Below, piece by piece: positions 23,767 to 34,357 of a stretch of 64,000 nt of DNA. The stretch's first letter is position 1; every line of letters begins with the position of its first letter. Made by a program: the position numbers and the translations under genes. This DNA comes from Mytilus californianus (taxonomy: Eukaryota > Mollusca > Bivalvia > Mytilida > Mytilidae): NCBI RefSeq assembly GCF_021869535.1, contig NW_026262581.1, positions 116,340,771 to 116,404,770 on the forward strand, written 5' to 3'. A model generated the notes under the pieces. It saw nothing but the letters and a program-made list of their open reading frames with translations. It searched no databases and was not told where the DNA came from.

Positions 23767-25482
23767 AAATGCTCCGTTGGGGCGCAGCTTGATACGACTG
23801 CAGAGGTCGAACCCTGAACAGTTGGGGCAAGTATGGACACAACATTCAAGGTTGATACAGCACTGAATTTGGATTGTAATTAAATATTTGACACAGCATA
23901 GGTTTCTGACACAGAATGAAAGTGGTCTAAGAACTTAAAATTTTTTAATTTACCTATTCAAACCACATCATTATCATTTGCTTTTATATATAAATCAGAA
24001 ATAACCAATTTAAAATGGAAAATTTTAAAGAAAAAAAAGGAAAAAAAAATCCCTCCCCCCAAATTTTTTGAACCCCCTTATGATTCATCACCCCCGAACT
24101 CAATTCCAGCCTTCCCTTTGTGGTATGGTACCTTGCAGTACAATTTTAGAGAGATCCATACACTTGAACACAAGTTATTGTCTGGAAACTAGAAAAATGC
24201 TTGTTTTTTGGCCCCAAATTCCTAAACGTTTAGGGCAATTACCCTCAAACTCAAACCCAGCTTTCTCTTTGTGATATGGAACCTTGCAGTACAATTTCAG
24301 AAAGATCCATACACTTACACACAAGTTATTGTCCTGAAACTAGAAAAATGCTTGTTTTTTTGCCCTTTTACGGCCCCTAATTACTAAAATTTTGAGGGAA
24401 TTACCCCCAAAATCAATCCCAGCCTTCCCTTTGTGGTATGGTACCTTGCAGTACAATTTCAGAGAGATCCATACACTTGAACACAAGTTATTGTCTGGAA
24501 ACTAGAAAAATGCTTATTTTTGACACCTTATTCCTAAACGTTTTGGGCAATTACCCCCAAACTCAATTCCAGCTTTCCCTTTGTGATATGAAACCTTGTA
24601 GTACAATTTCAGAAAGATCCATTCACTTACACACATTATTGTCTGCAAACTAGAAAAATGCTTATTTTTGGCCCCTTTAGGCCCCTTTTTCCAAAACGTT
24701 CTGGGTAATTATCCCAAAACTCAAACCCAGCTTTCCCTTTGTGATATGGAACCTTGTAGTACAATTTCATAAAGATCCATACACTTACAAACAAGTTATT
24801 GTCATGAAACTACACAACAGCCCGTGTGGATTTTGCTTTTTCCACCGGCCCACCGTGGGCAGTCCACCCGTGCCCACTCTAGCTATAATCTCTTTTTTGT
24901 AAAAATATTGATTACAAATGCTTATCTGCTTTTTTCAAGTGATTGTACTTGCAAGTCTTTAGATGAAACAAAAGAAATTGAATGCCCACTCCTACAGGTG
25001 GGCAGAGTGGACAAGGTACAAATTTTGCCCACCCCGTGCCCACTCCCATGGTGGGCCGGTGGACAAAGCAAAATCCACCCGAGCTGTAGTGTATAAAATG
25101 CTTGTTTTTTGCCCCCCTTTTGGCCCCTTATTCCTAAAATTTTGAGGCAATTACCCCCAAAATCAATCCCAGCATTCCCTTTGTGATATGGAACCTTGTG
25201 GTACAATGTCAGAGAGATCCATACACTAACACACAAGTTATGTCTGGAAGTTACAAAAATGATTATTTTTGGCCCCTAATTCCTTAACTGTTTGTACCAT
25301 AACCCCCAAAATCAATCCCAAGCTTCCTTTTGTGGTATTGAACCTATTGGTAAAATTTCATAGAGATCCATTCACTTAAACTAAAGTTAGAGTGTGAAAA
25401 CCAATGTGTCTTCGGATGACGACGACGACGCCAACATCATACTAATATACGACCGCAAAATTTTTTTGCGGTCGTATAAAAA
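23767..25482 (+). repeat. Family A element, near complete
   Basis: Head AAAATGCTCCGTTGGGGCGC then GCTTGATACGACTGCAGAGG; poly-C tract at 24050-24060; about six units of 170-180 bases; tail with GACGACGACGACG and TTTTTTTGCGGTCGTATAAA. Head and tail carry the inverted motif TACGACCGC / GCGGTCGTA. A TIR element is inserted at about 24812-25092. Confidence 0.82.
24812..25092. mobile_element. Long-TIR insert of about 280 bp within family A
   Basis: Left GTGGATTTTGCTTTTTCCAC then CGGCCCACCGTGGG; right CCCATGGTGGGCCGGTGGAC then AAAGCAAAATCCACC, an inverted repeat of about 45 bases. It splits an A unit between GAAACTA and AAAATGCTTG. The TSD is not resolved. Superfamily unknown. Confidence 0.72.
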
Positions 25483-25725
25483 CTGAAGGACTTTACTTTT
25501 ATTTTGACATTTCCATCAGGGCTCACACTACTTCAGAATCATAGGGAGAAGTGGTGAGACTTAAAAGAGAAGTGCTAGTTGAAGTTGTTCGCCTGTGGTG
25601 CTACAATGTTTGGTTTTTACAATTATACAAAGGGCCATATGTAACCTATTTATTCAATTATTCTGTATATTGTTCAATTCATACCTGAGAATACAATCAA
25701 AGTAACATTTGTTTGAGTTTATGTC

Positions 25726-26418
25726 TTAAAGGGGCATTAGCTACGATATAGACAAAAATAAGCACAAATCTGTTTGTTTCAAGTATTAATAAAAGCGGAA
25801 TTTTGAAATAATATTTCATTATAAGCAGCTAGTTTGGTCCAAATTTGTCAAAATAAGCTCAAAAACATTGATGATGTATTATTGACTTGCAAGTGAATAA
25901 ATCGGCCTCATGTGATAACGTATTCATGTGAACTTCCATTTAACCCCTTAGCTAGCGATGGGTTACACATGTACTAGGCGTGTTCAGCTATTCCAAGGAA
26001 AAGAATGTCAACATTGAAAGTGAAATAAGGGTGAACCTTTTCGTTGACTGATTCAATCCACAAAAAATCATTCTTATACAGGTAAAAACAATGATTAACT
26101 TATTTCTTTAACCTATAACATGAAATCAAACAGACCTAGAAAAATTCAATTGCACATGGTCACTATCTATCTATATTTATGTTTAAATCGGGTTATATGA
26201 CCGTCGGCAGTCTTCGGAGGTCATATCGATGGTTAATTAGATGGTGACTAGATAAAAATACACTTGAAATGCTGATATATATTATGGACTCCATGCATTG
26301 TTAATTGTTTATTTTAAACTTTTAGTAATTTGGATATTCTTTTTAGTATGTTATAAATCAAATATGAAAATTTGAGTCAAATCGGTGAACATGAATTTGA
26401 CAGCTAATGCCCCTTTAA
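25726..26418. mobile_element. TTAA-flanked element with 17-bp perfect TIR, 693 bp
   Basis: Ends TTAAAGGGGCATTAGCT and AGCTAATGCCCCTTTAA. A TTAA lies at each tip, as in piggyBac-like and Kolobok-like elements. A GTTATATGACCGTCGGCAGT / GGAGGTCATATCGATGG near-palindrome sits inside at about 26191-26234. No transposase ORF. Confidence 0.78.
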
Positions 26419-27475
26419 ATAATCGTTTAAAGTTATGAATTTATATTTGCCTTCTTGCCAGAAACTACCGACTAAATATCTAGTACTAATAAGAACTTTT
26501 TTTTATATCAAAAAGGAAAAGAAAGTATCATATATCAATTAAAATTCAATTAAAAAACTATTCTGTTTATTATGTTTATAAAATTCATTGTCTTCCATTA
26601 AAAAAGATATATATAAACTTATCAAGTTAAGCAACTTTAATCAATAAGTTGAAACAATGCATTTACATGGAAATATTTACATTTAGCATTGAGATTTTAC
26701 CAAAAAGTATGTTAATGCATGTTGAATGTGTAATTTTCCTTTTTAGTTAATCTTCTGTCAGCTGTGCCATTCAAGCATCTGTAGTTATTATTGTAAGAAT
26801 ACGGATTTCAGTCATATCTGATCCGCTTCTGATGAATCCTGCCTTCGATCTGTGATTCGTAGAAATATTTGAATGGCAGACGTAGAAAAATTCACGAAAA
26901 ATAAGAGACAATATTTGACAAGCGATTTGGAAAGGAATATGACGCATGGATGAAATATTAACAAAAGGCAATTTCATCATGTTCTAATGAAGTAACAAAT
27001 TTATTTTGCCAAAAATCAGAATGTTTTGATATACGATCTGGAGTAACAACTACTGGAAATGAAAGAAAATATTTCTAAAAGTTGTTTGTTTGAATATCAT
27101 ACGACCAATCTGTAAAGTCAATGCTTTCACCTCTTTTCTACAAAAATATATCGTTTCAAAAATAAATCGTTTAAATCTTTTGAATTTCTTTACTTATAAA
27201 TGAAAAATTGTTTCATTGACTTGGTAAAAAAGGAAAATTGCCGATGATGAAAGCAAGTATTGTGAACACCAGGGCGTCTAGATATTGTGTCCGGCCCACA
27301 AAATTTTGAACCCTGTGCCCTTTTGTCCCTGTGGGCCAATGTGTCCTTTTGTGTGCGCCTTTTTCTTTAAGGAAGGAGTTAAACCAGAGTGCAAACGCTG
27401 AAAGGTCTCGCCTGCTTTACTGACCAATGATTTTAAGAATTTATGTTGAAAGTCTTAGAGATTAAGGTTTTACTA
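26419..27475. other. NIPBL intron 1, mostly featureless
   Basis: At 27267-27365 a fragment with ACCAGGGCGTCTAGATATTG and repeated GTGGGCC/GTCC blocks could be a broken hAT-type end. Otherwise nothing recognised. Confidence 0.35.
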
Positions 27476-27479
27476 CGAG

Positions 27480-27640
27480 TATCACATATAGTAATTGAAA
27501 ACAGACCAAAACACAAAAACTAAAGATTGACCAATTAACCATGAAAATGAGCAGAGGTCACGGTCAGATAAATCCTGTCAGACAGACAACACACCAAATA
27601 TATTTGACCTATTTCTTATAGTATTTGAAAACAGACTGTA
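27480..27640 (+). repeat. Family D fragment
   Basis: Contains AACCATGAAAATGAGCAGAG, then AACACACCAAATATATTTGACC, a shortened unit. Confidence 0.55.
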
Positions 27641-28721
27641 ACACAATAAAATGCTCTGCAGGGCGCAGCTTGATACGACCGCTGAGGTCAAACACTGAAC
27701 AGTTGGGGCAAGTATAGACACAACATTCAACCTTGATACAGCTCTGAATTTGGATAATGATTGTGATTAAATATTTGTTTCTGACAAAGATTGAATGTGG
27801 TCTAGTCTAAGAATTTAAAAATTTGATATTGGACATTTACCTTTTATGGTCCAATATCCAAAATCTAAATACATGGTTAAATCAAACATATCAAAGAACC
27901 CCAAGAATTCAATTTTTGACGAAATCAAACCAACTTTAATTTTTGACCTTTTGGACCTCAATGTGGACAAACTTGAAAACCGGGCACAAAATCAAAAATT
28001 TAAATAATTTTTAGATTCAGCATATTTAAGAACCCTAAGAATTCATTTTTGTTAAAATCAAACAAAGTTTAATTTTGGACCCTTTGGACCTTAATGTGGA
28101 CCAATTAGAAAACAGGGCCCAAAATTCAAAAATCTAAATACACAGTTAGATTCAGCATATTAAGAAACCCCAAGAATTCAATTTTTGATGAAATCAAACA
28201 AAGTTTAATTTAGGACCCTTTGGACCTCAATGTGGACCAATTTAGCAATGGGAACAAAATCCAAAATCTAAACTCAAAATAAGATTCAGCATACTAAAGA
28301 ACCCCAAGAGTTCAAGACTTTGAATTAAACCCCATTGAAATTGGTCACAAAATAAGCAATTTATACAAAGTATTAGAAAAGTATTGTCTTTGGCCCCTTT
28401 TTCCTAAACAGTTAGGGCCATATCTCCCAAAATCAATCCCAACCTTCCTTTTTGGATATGAAACCTTGTGGTAAAATTTCATAAAGATCCATAGACTAAT
28501 ACTCATTTATTGTCCGGAAACCTGAAAATCCGTTTTTTTTTGCCCCTAATTCCTAAACAGTTGGAACAATAACCCCCAAAATCAATCTCAACCTTCCTAT
28601 TGTGGTATGGAACCTTTGGTATAATTTCATAGATCCATACACTTATACTTAAGTTATTATCTGTAAACCAAATGTCTAGGGACGACACAATGATGAAGAC
28701 GACAACTTCATACCATTAAAC

Positions 28722-30043
28722 CAGGGCTTCCAAAAAAATTTTGAGCCAGCCGGACATTTTTTGTCTTATCCCGATTTCTTGCCGATTTAGTAACAAAAGG
28801 CAAGCATTTTAATACGCTGGGCATCATATAAATAATAATTGACACAAAAAAAGATTTTAAACTTGGCTTTTGATAAAAATTCAATGTTCTGACGTAAACT
28901 GTTCAATTAACATCAGCGTAGTAATATCTACCTTAGACTCTTTATTTGTGGAAAATTACGCTGTCAAGTTCAACAACTTCACTTTCGATTTAAAAAAAAA
29001 CATTTTTCTAAAACTGGATGTTGACTTGACAGTGGTAAAACATGGACCAGAGACGGATACATAAAATCTTTGTATATTTACAAAGCATTATTGAGTTTAA
29101 GTAGCTCTTTCCATGTTATTTCTTTAGAAAAATACTCGAAATGAACGTTAGATAAAGGTATCAATGATAATTTTAGCACTTTTGAAAAATTCTGATGCAT
29201 AATATTAAAGCTCACACCTGCACACGAGTGTACTAGTTCAAACAGTAAAAGTGACGCCACCACGTTATTTCTTTAGAAAAATACTCGAAATGAACTTTAG
29301 ATAAAGGTATCAATGATAATTTTAGCACTTTTGAAAAATTCTGATGCATAATTAAAGCTCACACCTGCACACGAGTGTACTAGTTCAAACAGTAAAAGTG
29401 ACGCCACCAAAATTCAAACTTGATCTGTGTTTTGTAGTAATAAGTATTGTGTATAAGATTCATAACTTTTTATTGAGGCAAGCTAAAGTTAAAGAACGTA
29501 AACGAAAAATTCAGCGATTTTTCGATTTGTAAAGGGGCATAACTCTAGAACGGTAAAAGTGACACCACCAAAATTCAAACTTGATCTGTGTTTTGTAGTA
29601 CATGTAATAAGCATTGTGTATAAGTTTCATAACATTTGGTCGAGGCAAACTTAAGTTAGGGAATGGAAACCAATTTTGGGATGTACGGACAAGGGTAAAG
29701 CTTAATGCCCCCTCCGCAACAGCGGGGGCTCAAAAATAGTTTACCTGTTGCCTGAACAGGTAAATTTCAGCTGTCAGACAACTGATTAGCCTTGATTGTA
29801 ATGAGAGGGTATTAAAGTAGGGTTTGATTTGATAGTGATTATTCATCATGTCACTTTTATGACTGGAAACGTGTGGCTGTTTAAGGCAAGAGGTCAGGTC
29901 AAAAAGATCACATAAACCTCGATTTTTTTCTGAATCATTTTAAAATGGCAAATCTATAGATGTGCAGTTCAGGCTCGGCACAATAAGTCAAATAAACAAT
30001 TTACTGATCAAGTCCGGACAATATGACCGTTTTGGAAGCCCTG
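28722..30043. mobile_element. hAT-type element, 1.32 kb, with perfect 8-bp TSD
   Basis: TIRs CAGGGCTTCCAAAA and TTTTGGAAGCCCTG, flanked by CATTAAAC at 28714-28721 and 30044-30051. The ends also carry CCGGACATTTTT / TCCGGACAATAT subterminal motifs. Inserted in the family A tail; a family B copy sits inside it at about 29220-29735. Confidence 0.92.
29115..29735 (+). repeat. Family B element with 149-bp duplicated junction, inside a hAT element
   Basis: A block starting GTTATTTCTTTAGAAAAATA recurs at 29115 and 29264 (period 149). It spans hAT sequence plus the first bases of the B copy (AGTAAAAGTGACGCCACCA). B units then run to GATGTACGGACAAGGGTAAA and GCCCCCTCCGCAACAGCGGG, the family's inverted-repeat tip. 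Confidence 0.78.
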
Positions 30044-30084
30044 CATTAAACGGCATCAAAATTTTTGCAGTAGTATAAAAACTG

Positions 30085-30540
30085 AACTTTGACCAGCAAA
30101 CATGAAAATGATGTCAAAGTCAGATAAAGCCGGCCAGACTGACATGTTCTCCTTACAATCATTCCATACACCACATATAGTTGACATACTGCTTATAGTT
30201 TTTGAGAAACAGACCTGATTACGTAACTTTTACCTCAGTGATCCATGAAATGAGGTAGGGGTTAGGTGAACCCTGTCTGATGGACATCATCGTCATGTAG
30301 ACATGGCAAGGAACCCATATACCAAATATAGATATCATTTACTCATAATAAGTGAAAAATTCACATGACAAAAAAACTTATTATTTTTCAAGCAGTCGCT
30401 GAACCATGAAAATGAGTTCAAAATCAATGGACATAAGACAGATGGAAACTTTGTAACATAAGGTATCTGCATACATGGTATGAAGCATCCAGGTCTTCTA
30501 CCTTCTGAAATATAAAAGCTTTATACAAATAGTTTATGCT
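30085..30540 (+). repeat. Family D element
   Basis: Units with AACATGAAAATGATGTCAAA and CTTACAATCATTCCATACAC. The tail GGTCTTCTACCTTCTGAAAT leads into a MITE insertion. Confidence 0.7.
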
Positions 30541-30555
30541 GCTGCTGGATACTGC

Positions 30556-30718
30556 AGTCTTCACGCTTAACCACAGACCCAGCTGCCCAGGCTTGTAAAT
30601 ATGCTGTTGGGCCTGTAAAAATCATCTCTACAGACCAACAGAATCTAACAAAATTTTCCATAAAGACAAAAATTGAGCCCTGGGCCTGTAGATTTAAGAG
30701 TTTATCATTTAGACTGGG
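30556..30718. mobile_element. MITE, about 160 bp, inserted in the family D tail
   Basis: Starts CAGTCTTCACGCTTAACCAC, ends near TTTATCATTTAGACTG. Related to the copy at 39789-39945 (shared GGCCTGTAAAAATCATYTCT and CTGTAGATTYAARAGTTTAT). The interrupted D tail (GCTGCTGGATA ... GGATAGTAATCCC) marks the insertion point. Confidence 0.75.
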
Positions 30719-30729
30719 ATAGTAATCCC

Positions 30730-32205
30730 TTTGTCGCACATAATGCGACTCCAGTCATAGACCAGTAAAAAAGGATCTTCTTCCTTATAATCATCAACCA
30801 TTCAACTGGATATTTTCAGTTATTAGTTAGAGAAGTGTTCTTCTAATAATTTCTTATACCATCCTGATAAACAGGAAATTATGAGATACCATCTTGTTTC
30901 TAGAAAAAAAGCATCACATCCATAACACTATCTATAAGAAACTAAGTTCAGATAGCATCACATTACCATGATGCTAAATAAAGGCAACAGTAGTATACCG
31001 CTGCTCAAGTTATAAATCGATTAAGCGAAAACAAATCCGGGTTTCAAACTAAAACCGAGGGAAACACATCAACTATAATAGAGGAAAACAACGGAACAGA
31101 ATTTATATATGAAATTGAATTCAAAATTGTTTTAATAAGAATGTAATTATTTTAGACATCTTAACCTTTTTAAATGCCTTCAGAAAAATATTATAAAGAC
31201 TAATTTCAATCAAAGTACAGTTATTGCAGTTTGATAAACAGAAAAATGCATTGACATGCAATTTATAAAACTTGCTTAAAAATTGATAGTGGAAGATATA
31301 CAATGTGATGGACATTATAATGTCAGAAATGATTAAAGTCCACATTCCTTATCTTTATTTAATTCCCAACAAACCAAGTAATATTGGTGTAGATACAAGA
31401 GCACACATATTATATAAACATGTGTTTAATGGATAATGAATATCCTTGATTTCTTTTTAGGTTGATACTGTAATAATGATAATAATTGCATATCTGGTGG
31501 ACAGTTCTCATTGGCAAACATACATGTGTACCACATATTCTTATTTCTATAAATAGCAGTTATTTTCATTAACAAAATCTGATGAACACTGATCATATCT
31601 TTCTATATTATTTAGAAAGATATGATCATGGTTCTTTGAATTGTTGTACTTGAAATTAAATGATTGTGTAAGTGTGTGTAGTACTATGGTTCATAATACA
31701 AATAAATCTGTACATGTATAGTTAATGTCCCTTTTCATGGGGGAGCATGCTTACATGTAAGTGCACTTTTTTTATAAACATGTACACGCCCCTCCATTTT
31801 CAAATTCTAGCTGGAACACTGTCATGTATATAACAAAACAACAGTTTTCAAAAGAACATTAATTACATGTTACATGTATAATACTCTGTGGCATTGTACA
31901 AAACAAACAAGAGGACAGCAAAAAGAGTTTGACACACACATGCATAGATAAAATTAAAGTGGTGAAAACAGAACCTGTGATCAGGTGATCCTGGTCCAAC
32001 ATCAAATTGGTGTCAAACGAATAATGAAGTAGGATCCTATGCTTTGAAAAAATGTAACAGTTTTAAAACTGGTTTTTCGGCAAATTATTGTTCATTTGAT
32101 TTTGAGCAGATACCAGTTAGGAAAACATACGAGTTTCTGTGAACTACACTTGATATCATGTGACTTTAATAATAAAATTTTCAAAGTGCACTCACCATGA
32201 GGGCT
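30730..32205. other. NIPBL intron 1, mostly featureless, one hairpin
   Basis: About 1.5 kb of AT-rich sequence. The only clear structure is the perfect inverted repeat at 31591-31627. Confidence 0.4.
31591..31627. repeat. Perfect 15-bp inverted repeat with 7-base loop
   Basis: GATCATATCTTTCTA, seven bases, then TAGAAAGATATGATC. It could fold as a hairpin; no further sign of a terminator or ncRNA gene. Confidence 0.8.
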
Positions 32206-32293
32206 AACGTGATTACATATTCAAGAGCCCACATAGAAAAACACTTGCAATTGGCGAGTGGATGACCGCTAATTTCAAATCCCGGTGTGGGAG

Positions 32294-32922
32294 CAGGGTC
32301 CGACACTAACGGTTGTCCGATTGCCGGGGGCAAGTCAATGCCGTATTCGGACAAGTAAAAACATCATCTTGGTTGTCCGATCGGGCAAGTGAAAAAAAAA
32401 GTGTTATATGATTAAAATTTCACAAAATCAATAGTGTCTGTTGTTTTGTCCATAGATTACTCAGTGATAACACCGCACGGTCAAGTAAAGTGGTTTTAAC
32501 CACCCTTCAATGCGTATATTTCGTCATTTGTTCGCACTGAATTCCCCATTTTACCAAAAATAGATCACGTTTAAAAATATTGGCCAATCAGGCTGCTACG
32601 GCGTTGCTTCGTCATTATCGTTATCAATCGGGACACCACTCGGGCGTCTCCGACGCATGTTATTCCCACCGACCAATGGATAGCGGAGGTCTATTTTCGT
32701 TGTTCTAACTTTAGAATTTGACATCGGATGTGTATTTCCCTAAGATGGAAAAACGTAAAAGCTTGAAAGAGAAAATGAAATTAAACTTTAACAAATTTGT
32801 CAGTTGTTGTCAGTTTAGCATGTAAAAGTTTGGGCATGTAGATTTCACTTTCGGACAAGTAAAAGTAATAGGGCACTTGCCCAACTGGACAAGTTGGTAT
32901 AAAAGTTAATGTTGAAACCCTG
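32294..32922. mobile_element. hAT-like element with 5-bp TSD, 629 bp
   Basis: Starts CAGGGTCCGACACTAACGGT, ends GTTAATGTTGAAACCCTG, an imperfect TIR. The subterminal motifs TTGTCCGAT-GGGCAAGT recur as TTGTCCAGTTGGGCAAGT at the other end. GGGAG flanks both sides (32289-32293 and 32923-32927). A small near-palindrome follows at 32925-32965 (GGGTGATTTT / AAAATCACCC). Confidence 0.72.
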
Positions 32923-32984
32923 GGGAGGGTGATTTTGGAGAGGGTGAAAATCACCCTTTTAATGTGCTGAAATTTCCAGCACCC

Positions 32985-33055
32985 TGAGTCAGGATCAAAC
33001 ACAGGACCTTCAGCACTGTAGCCATTGTTCATAACCATTAGACCACAAACCCAAA
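32985..33055 (-). repeat. Degenerate tRNA-like SINE head
   Basis: The minus strand reads GTTTGTGGTCTAATGGTTAT and later GTGTTTGATCCTGA, which resemble A and B boxes. Too degraded for a tRNA; no 3' part recognised. Confidence 0.4.
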
Positions 33056-33848
33056 CAATTTAAATGTTTGTTTCGTCAAATCAACAAAGAAATACATATT
33101 ACTAAATTTTCCATTACCACAAAATTTATATGAACCCAATTTGGTTTGTTTTATCCATTTTCATGGTCCAGTTTATTATTACAAATTCTAGCCATTGTTT
33201 GTAACTTGTTCACATTTTCAAAGAAAAGTTTTGCAACTTGAAAATAATTTTGCTTACTGAATATTGACAACCATTTTGTGGTCAAAGGGGAGGTAACTCA
33301 TAATCCATGTAAGCCTGTCAAAAATACAAGCAACTTTGTTAATTCAAATAATGGTTTCATCAGAAGTATAAATATTTTTTCTAACAAATCACTTTATTTT
33401 ATGACTGATATTTAAGTTATTTCTCCCAATGACAGACTTGACCCATAAATTTAGAAACCAATATTTTTGTATTTAAACTGTAATTTAGTCAAACAATCAA
33501 TTTCCTGGAGCAACCTACAACTGATACCATTGCAGGGTTTTGTTTTTACATGGCAGTAAAATGTGCATTATCTTTCTGATGATAAGTGCGTCTAATTACT
33601 AGAAGCATATCGTGACATACCTTGGATGAATCAAAATCAAAGCATTTTATTTCGGCCATTCTTGATTTATTACTGTAATATTGTATGTTTTTTTGTCTAG
33701 AATCCTACCATTAAATGTGAAACTGATAGTTAGAAGCTGACTTCGTTATCATAATGTTCAAAAAGTATGCTTCCTGTGTAAAGTTTTCTTACATTATAAA
33801 GTGATTAGTGTGAAAATATGAAATTGTTTGCCCTGAGACGAGCCTTAC
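33056..33848. other. First kilobase of NIPBL intron 1
   Basis: No recognised repeat or exon in about 0.8 kb directly downstream of the putative leader exon, in contrast to the repeat-laden rest of the intron. Confidence 0.4.
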
Positions 33849-33960
33849 CTGTGCAGAATTTACATCGGTCTTTTGGTCTTTATCATAGATAATCGACACA
33901 ATTTACAACATAAGTTAATTTATCAGTAAAGATTGATATGCACTGAATCCATACGTGATT
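33849..33960 (-). other. NIPBL: Probable 5' UTR exon 1 of NIPBL (5' edge approximate)
   Basis: The minus strand carries a near-perfect donor CAG|GTAAGG (exon edge at 33849), about 440 bases from the SCPx ATG and in the right direction for NIPBL. The first coding exon begins right after an acceptor at 16926, so a non-coding leader exon must exist upstream. This is the best donor I see in the divergent gap. The transcription start cannot be read and the upper coordinate is a guess. Confidence 0.45.
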
Positions 33961-34288
33961 AAAAGTTCTTCATGACAAGAAAAAAATAGGGAAAATTATT
34001 AAAGAATCACAACAATGACCCGCGCCAAAAATTACGATAGCCTACTCACTGCTCTATCAAAAATACGTTTCATGAAAAAGTACAACAACATTATTTGAAT
34101 ATGACAAATATCGTATCAAAGCACTTAGTTTTATCAACATACAATGTGTGTCATCATAAAAAGCAATGCTATTAATGTTCTGTTGTGGAATGCCAGTTTT
34201 TATGTTTTCTATTTACTTTTCTTCGGAAGAATTTGCATTGAATGAGTCTGAAAATAGTTCTCATCCGGGGCACAGGGCATCTGTCAAA
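33961..34288. promoter_or_regulatory. Divergent NIPBL / SCPx promoter region
   Basis: Short gap between the putative NIPBL leader exon and the SCPx start codon, with no repeat family I recognise, so it probably serves both genes. No TATA box is obvious and it is not a CpG island by eye. It contains an E2F-type motif at 34020-34029. Confidence 0.5.
34020..34029 (-). promoter_or_regulatory. E2F-like site in the divergent promoter
   Basis: On the minus strand it reads TTTTTGGCGCG, which contains the E2F consensus TTTSSCGC. It lies about 170 bases upstream of the NIPBL leader donor. Growth-linked control of a cohesin loader would make sense, but a single motif is weak evidence. Confidence 0.3.
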
Positions 34289-34357
34289 ATGGCTTCTACA
34301 GGCGTAAACACAAGCACGAGACGACGTGTATATGTTGTCGGTGTTGGAATGACAAAG
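34289..34357 (+). CDS. SCP2: SCPx coding exon 1 (residues 1-23)
   Basis: Encodes a short Ser/Thr/Arg-rich leader, then [10 protein letters not shown], the conserved first strand of the thiolase fold. The donor is AAG|GTGACA. The frame stays open upstream to an ATG at 34166, but the 34289 ATG matches the expected family length and has the better context. Ends in phase 0. Confidence 0.93.

Larger units (their letters stand above)
27648..30068 (+). repeat. Family A element with mixed core, interrupted by a hAT element
   Basis: The head CAGGGCGCAGCTTGATACGA then CCGCTGAGGTCA is of family A. The first part of its core (27850-28370) is four units of about 120 bases of a different sequence (AAGAACCCCAAGAATTCAAT, CTTTGGACCTCAATGTGGAC). 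From 28380 the usual A units return. The tail resumes after the hAT insert and ends TTTTTGCAGTAGTATAAAAA. Confidence 0.78.
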
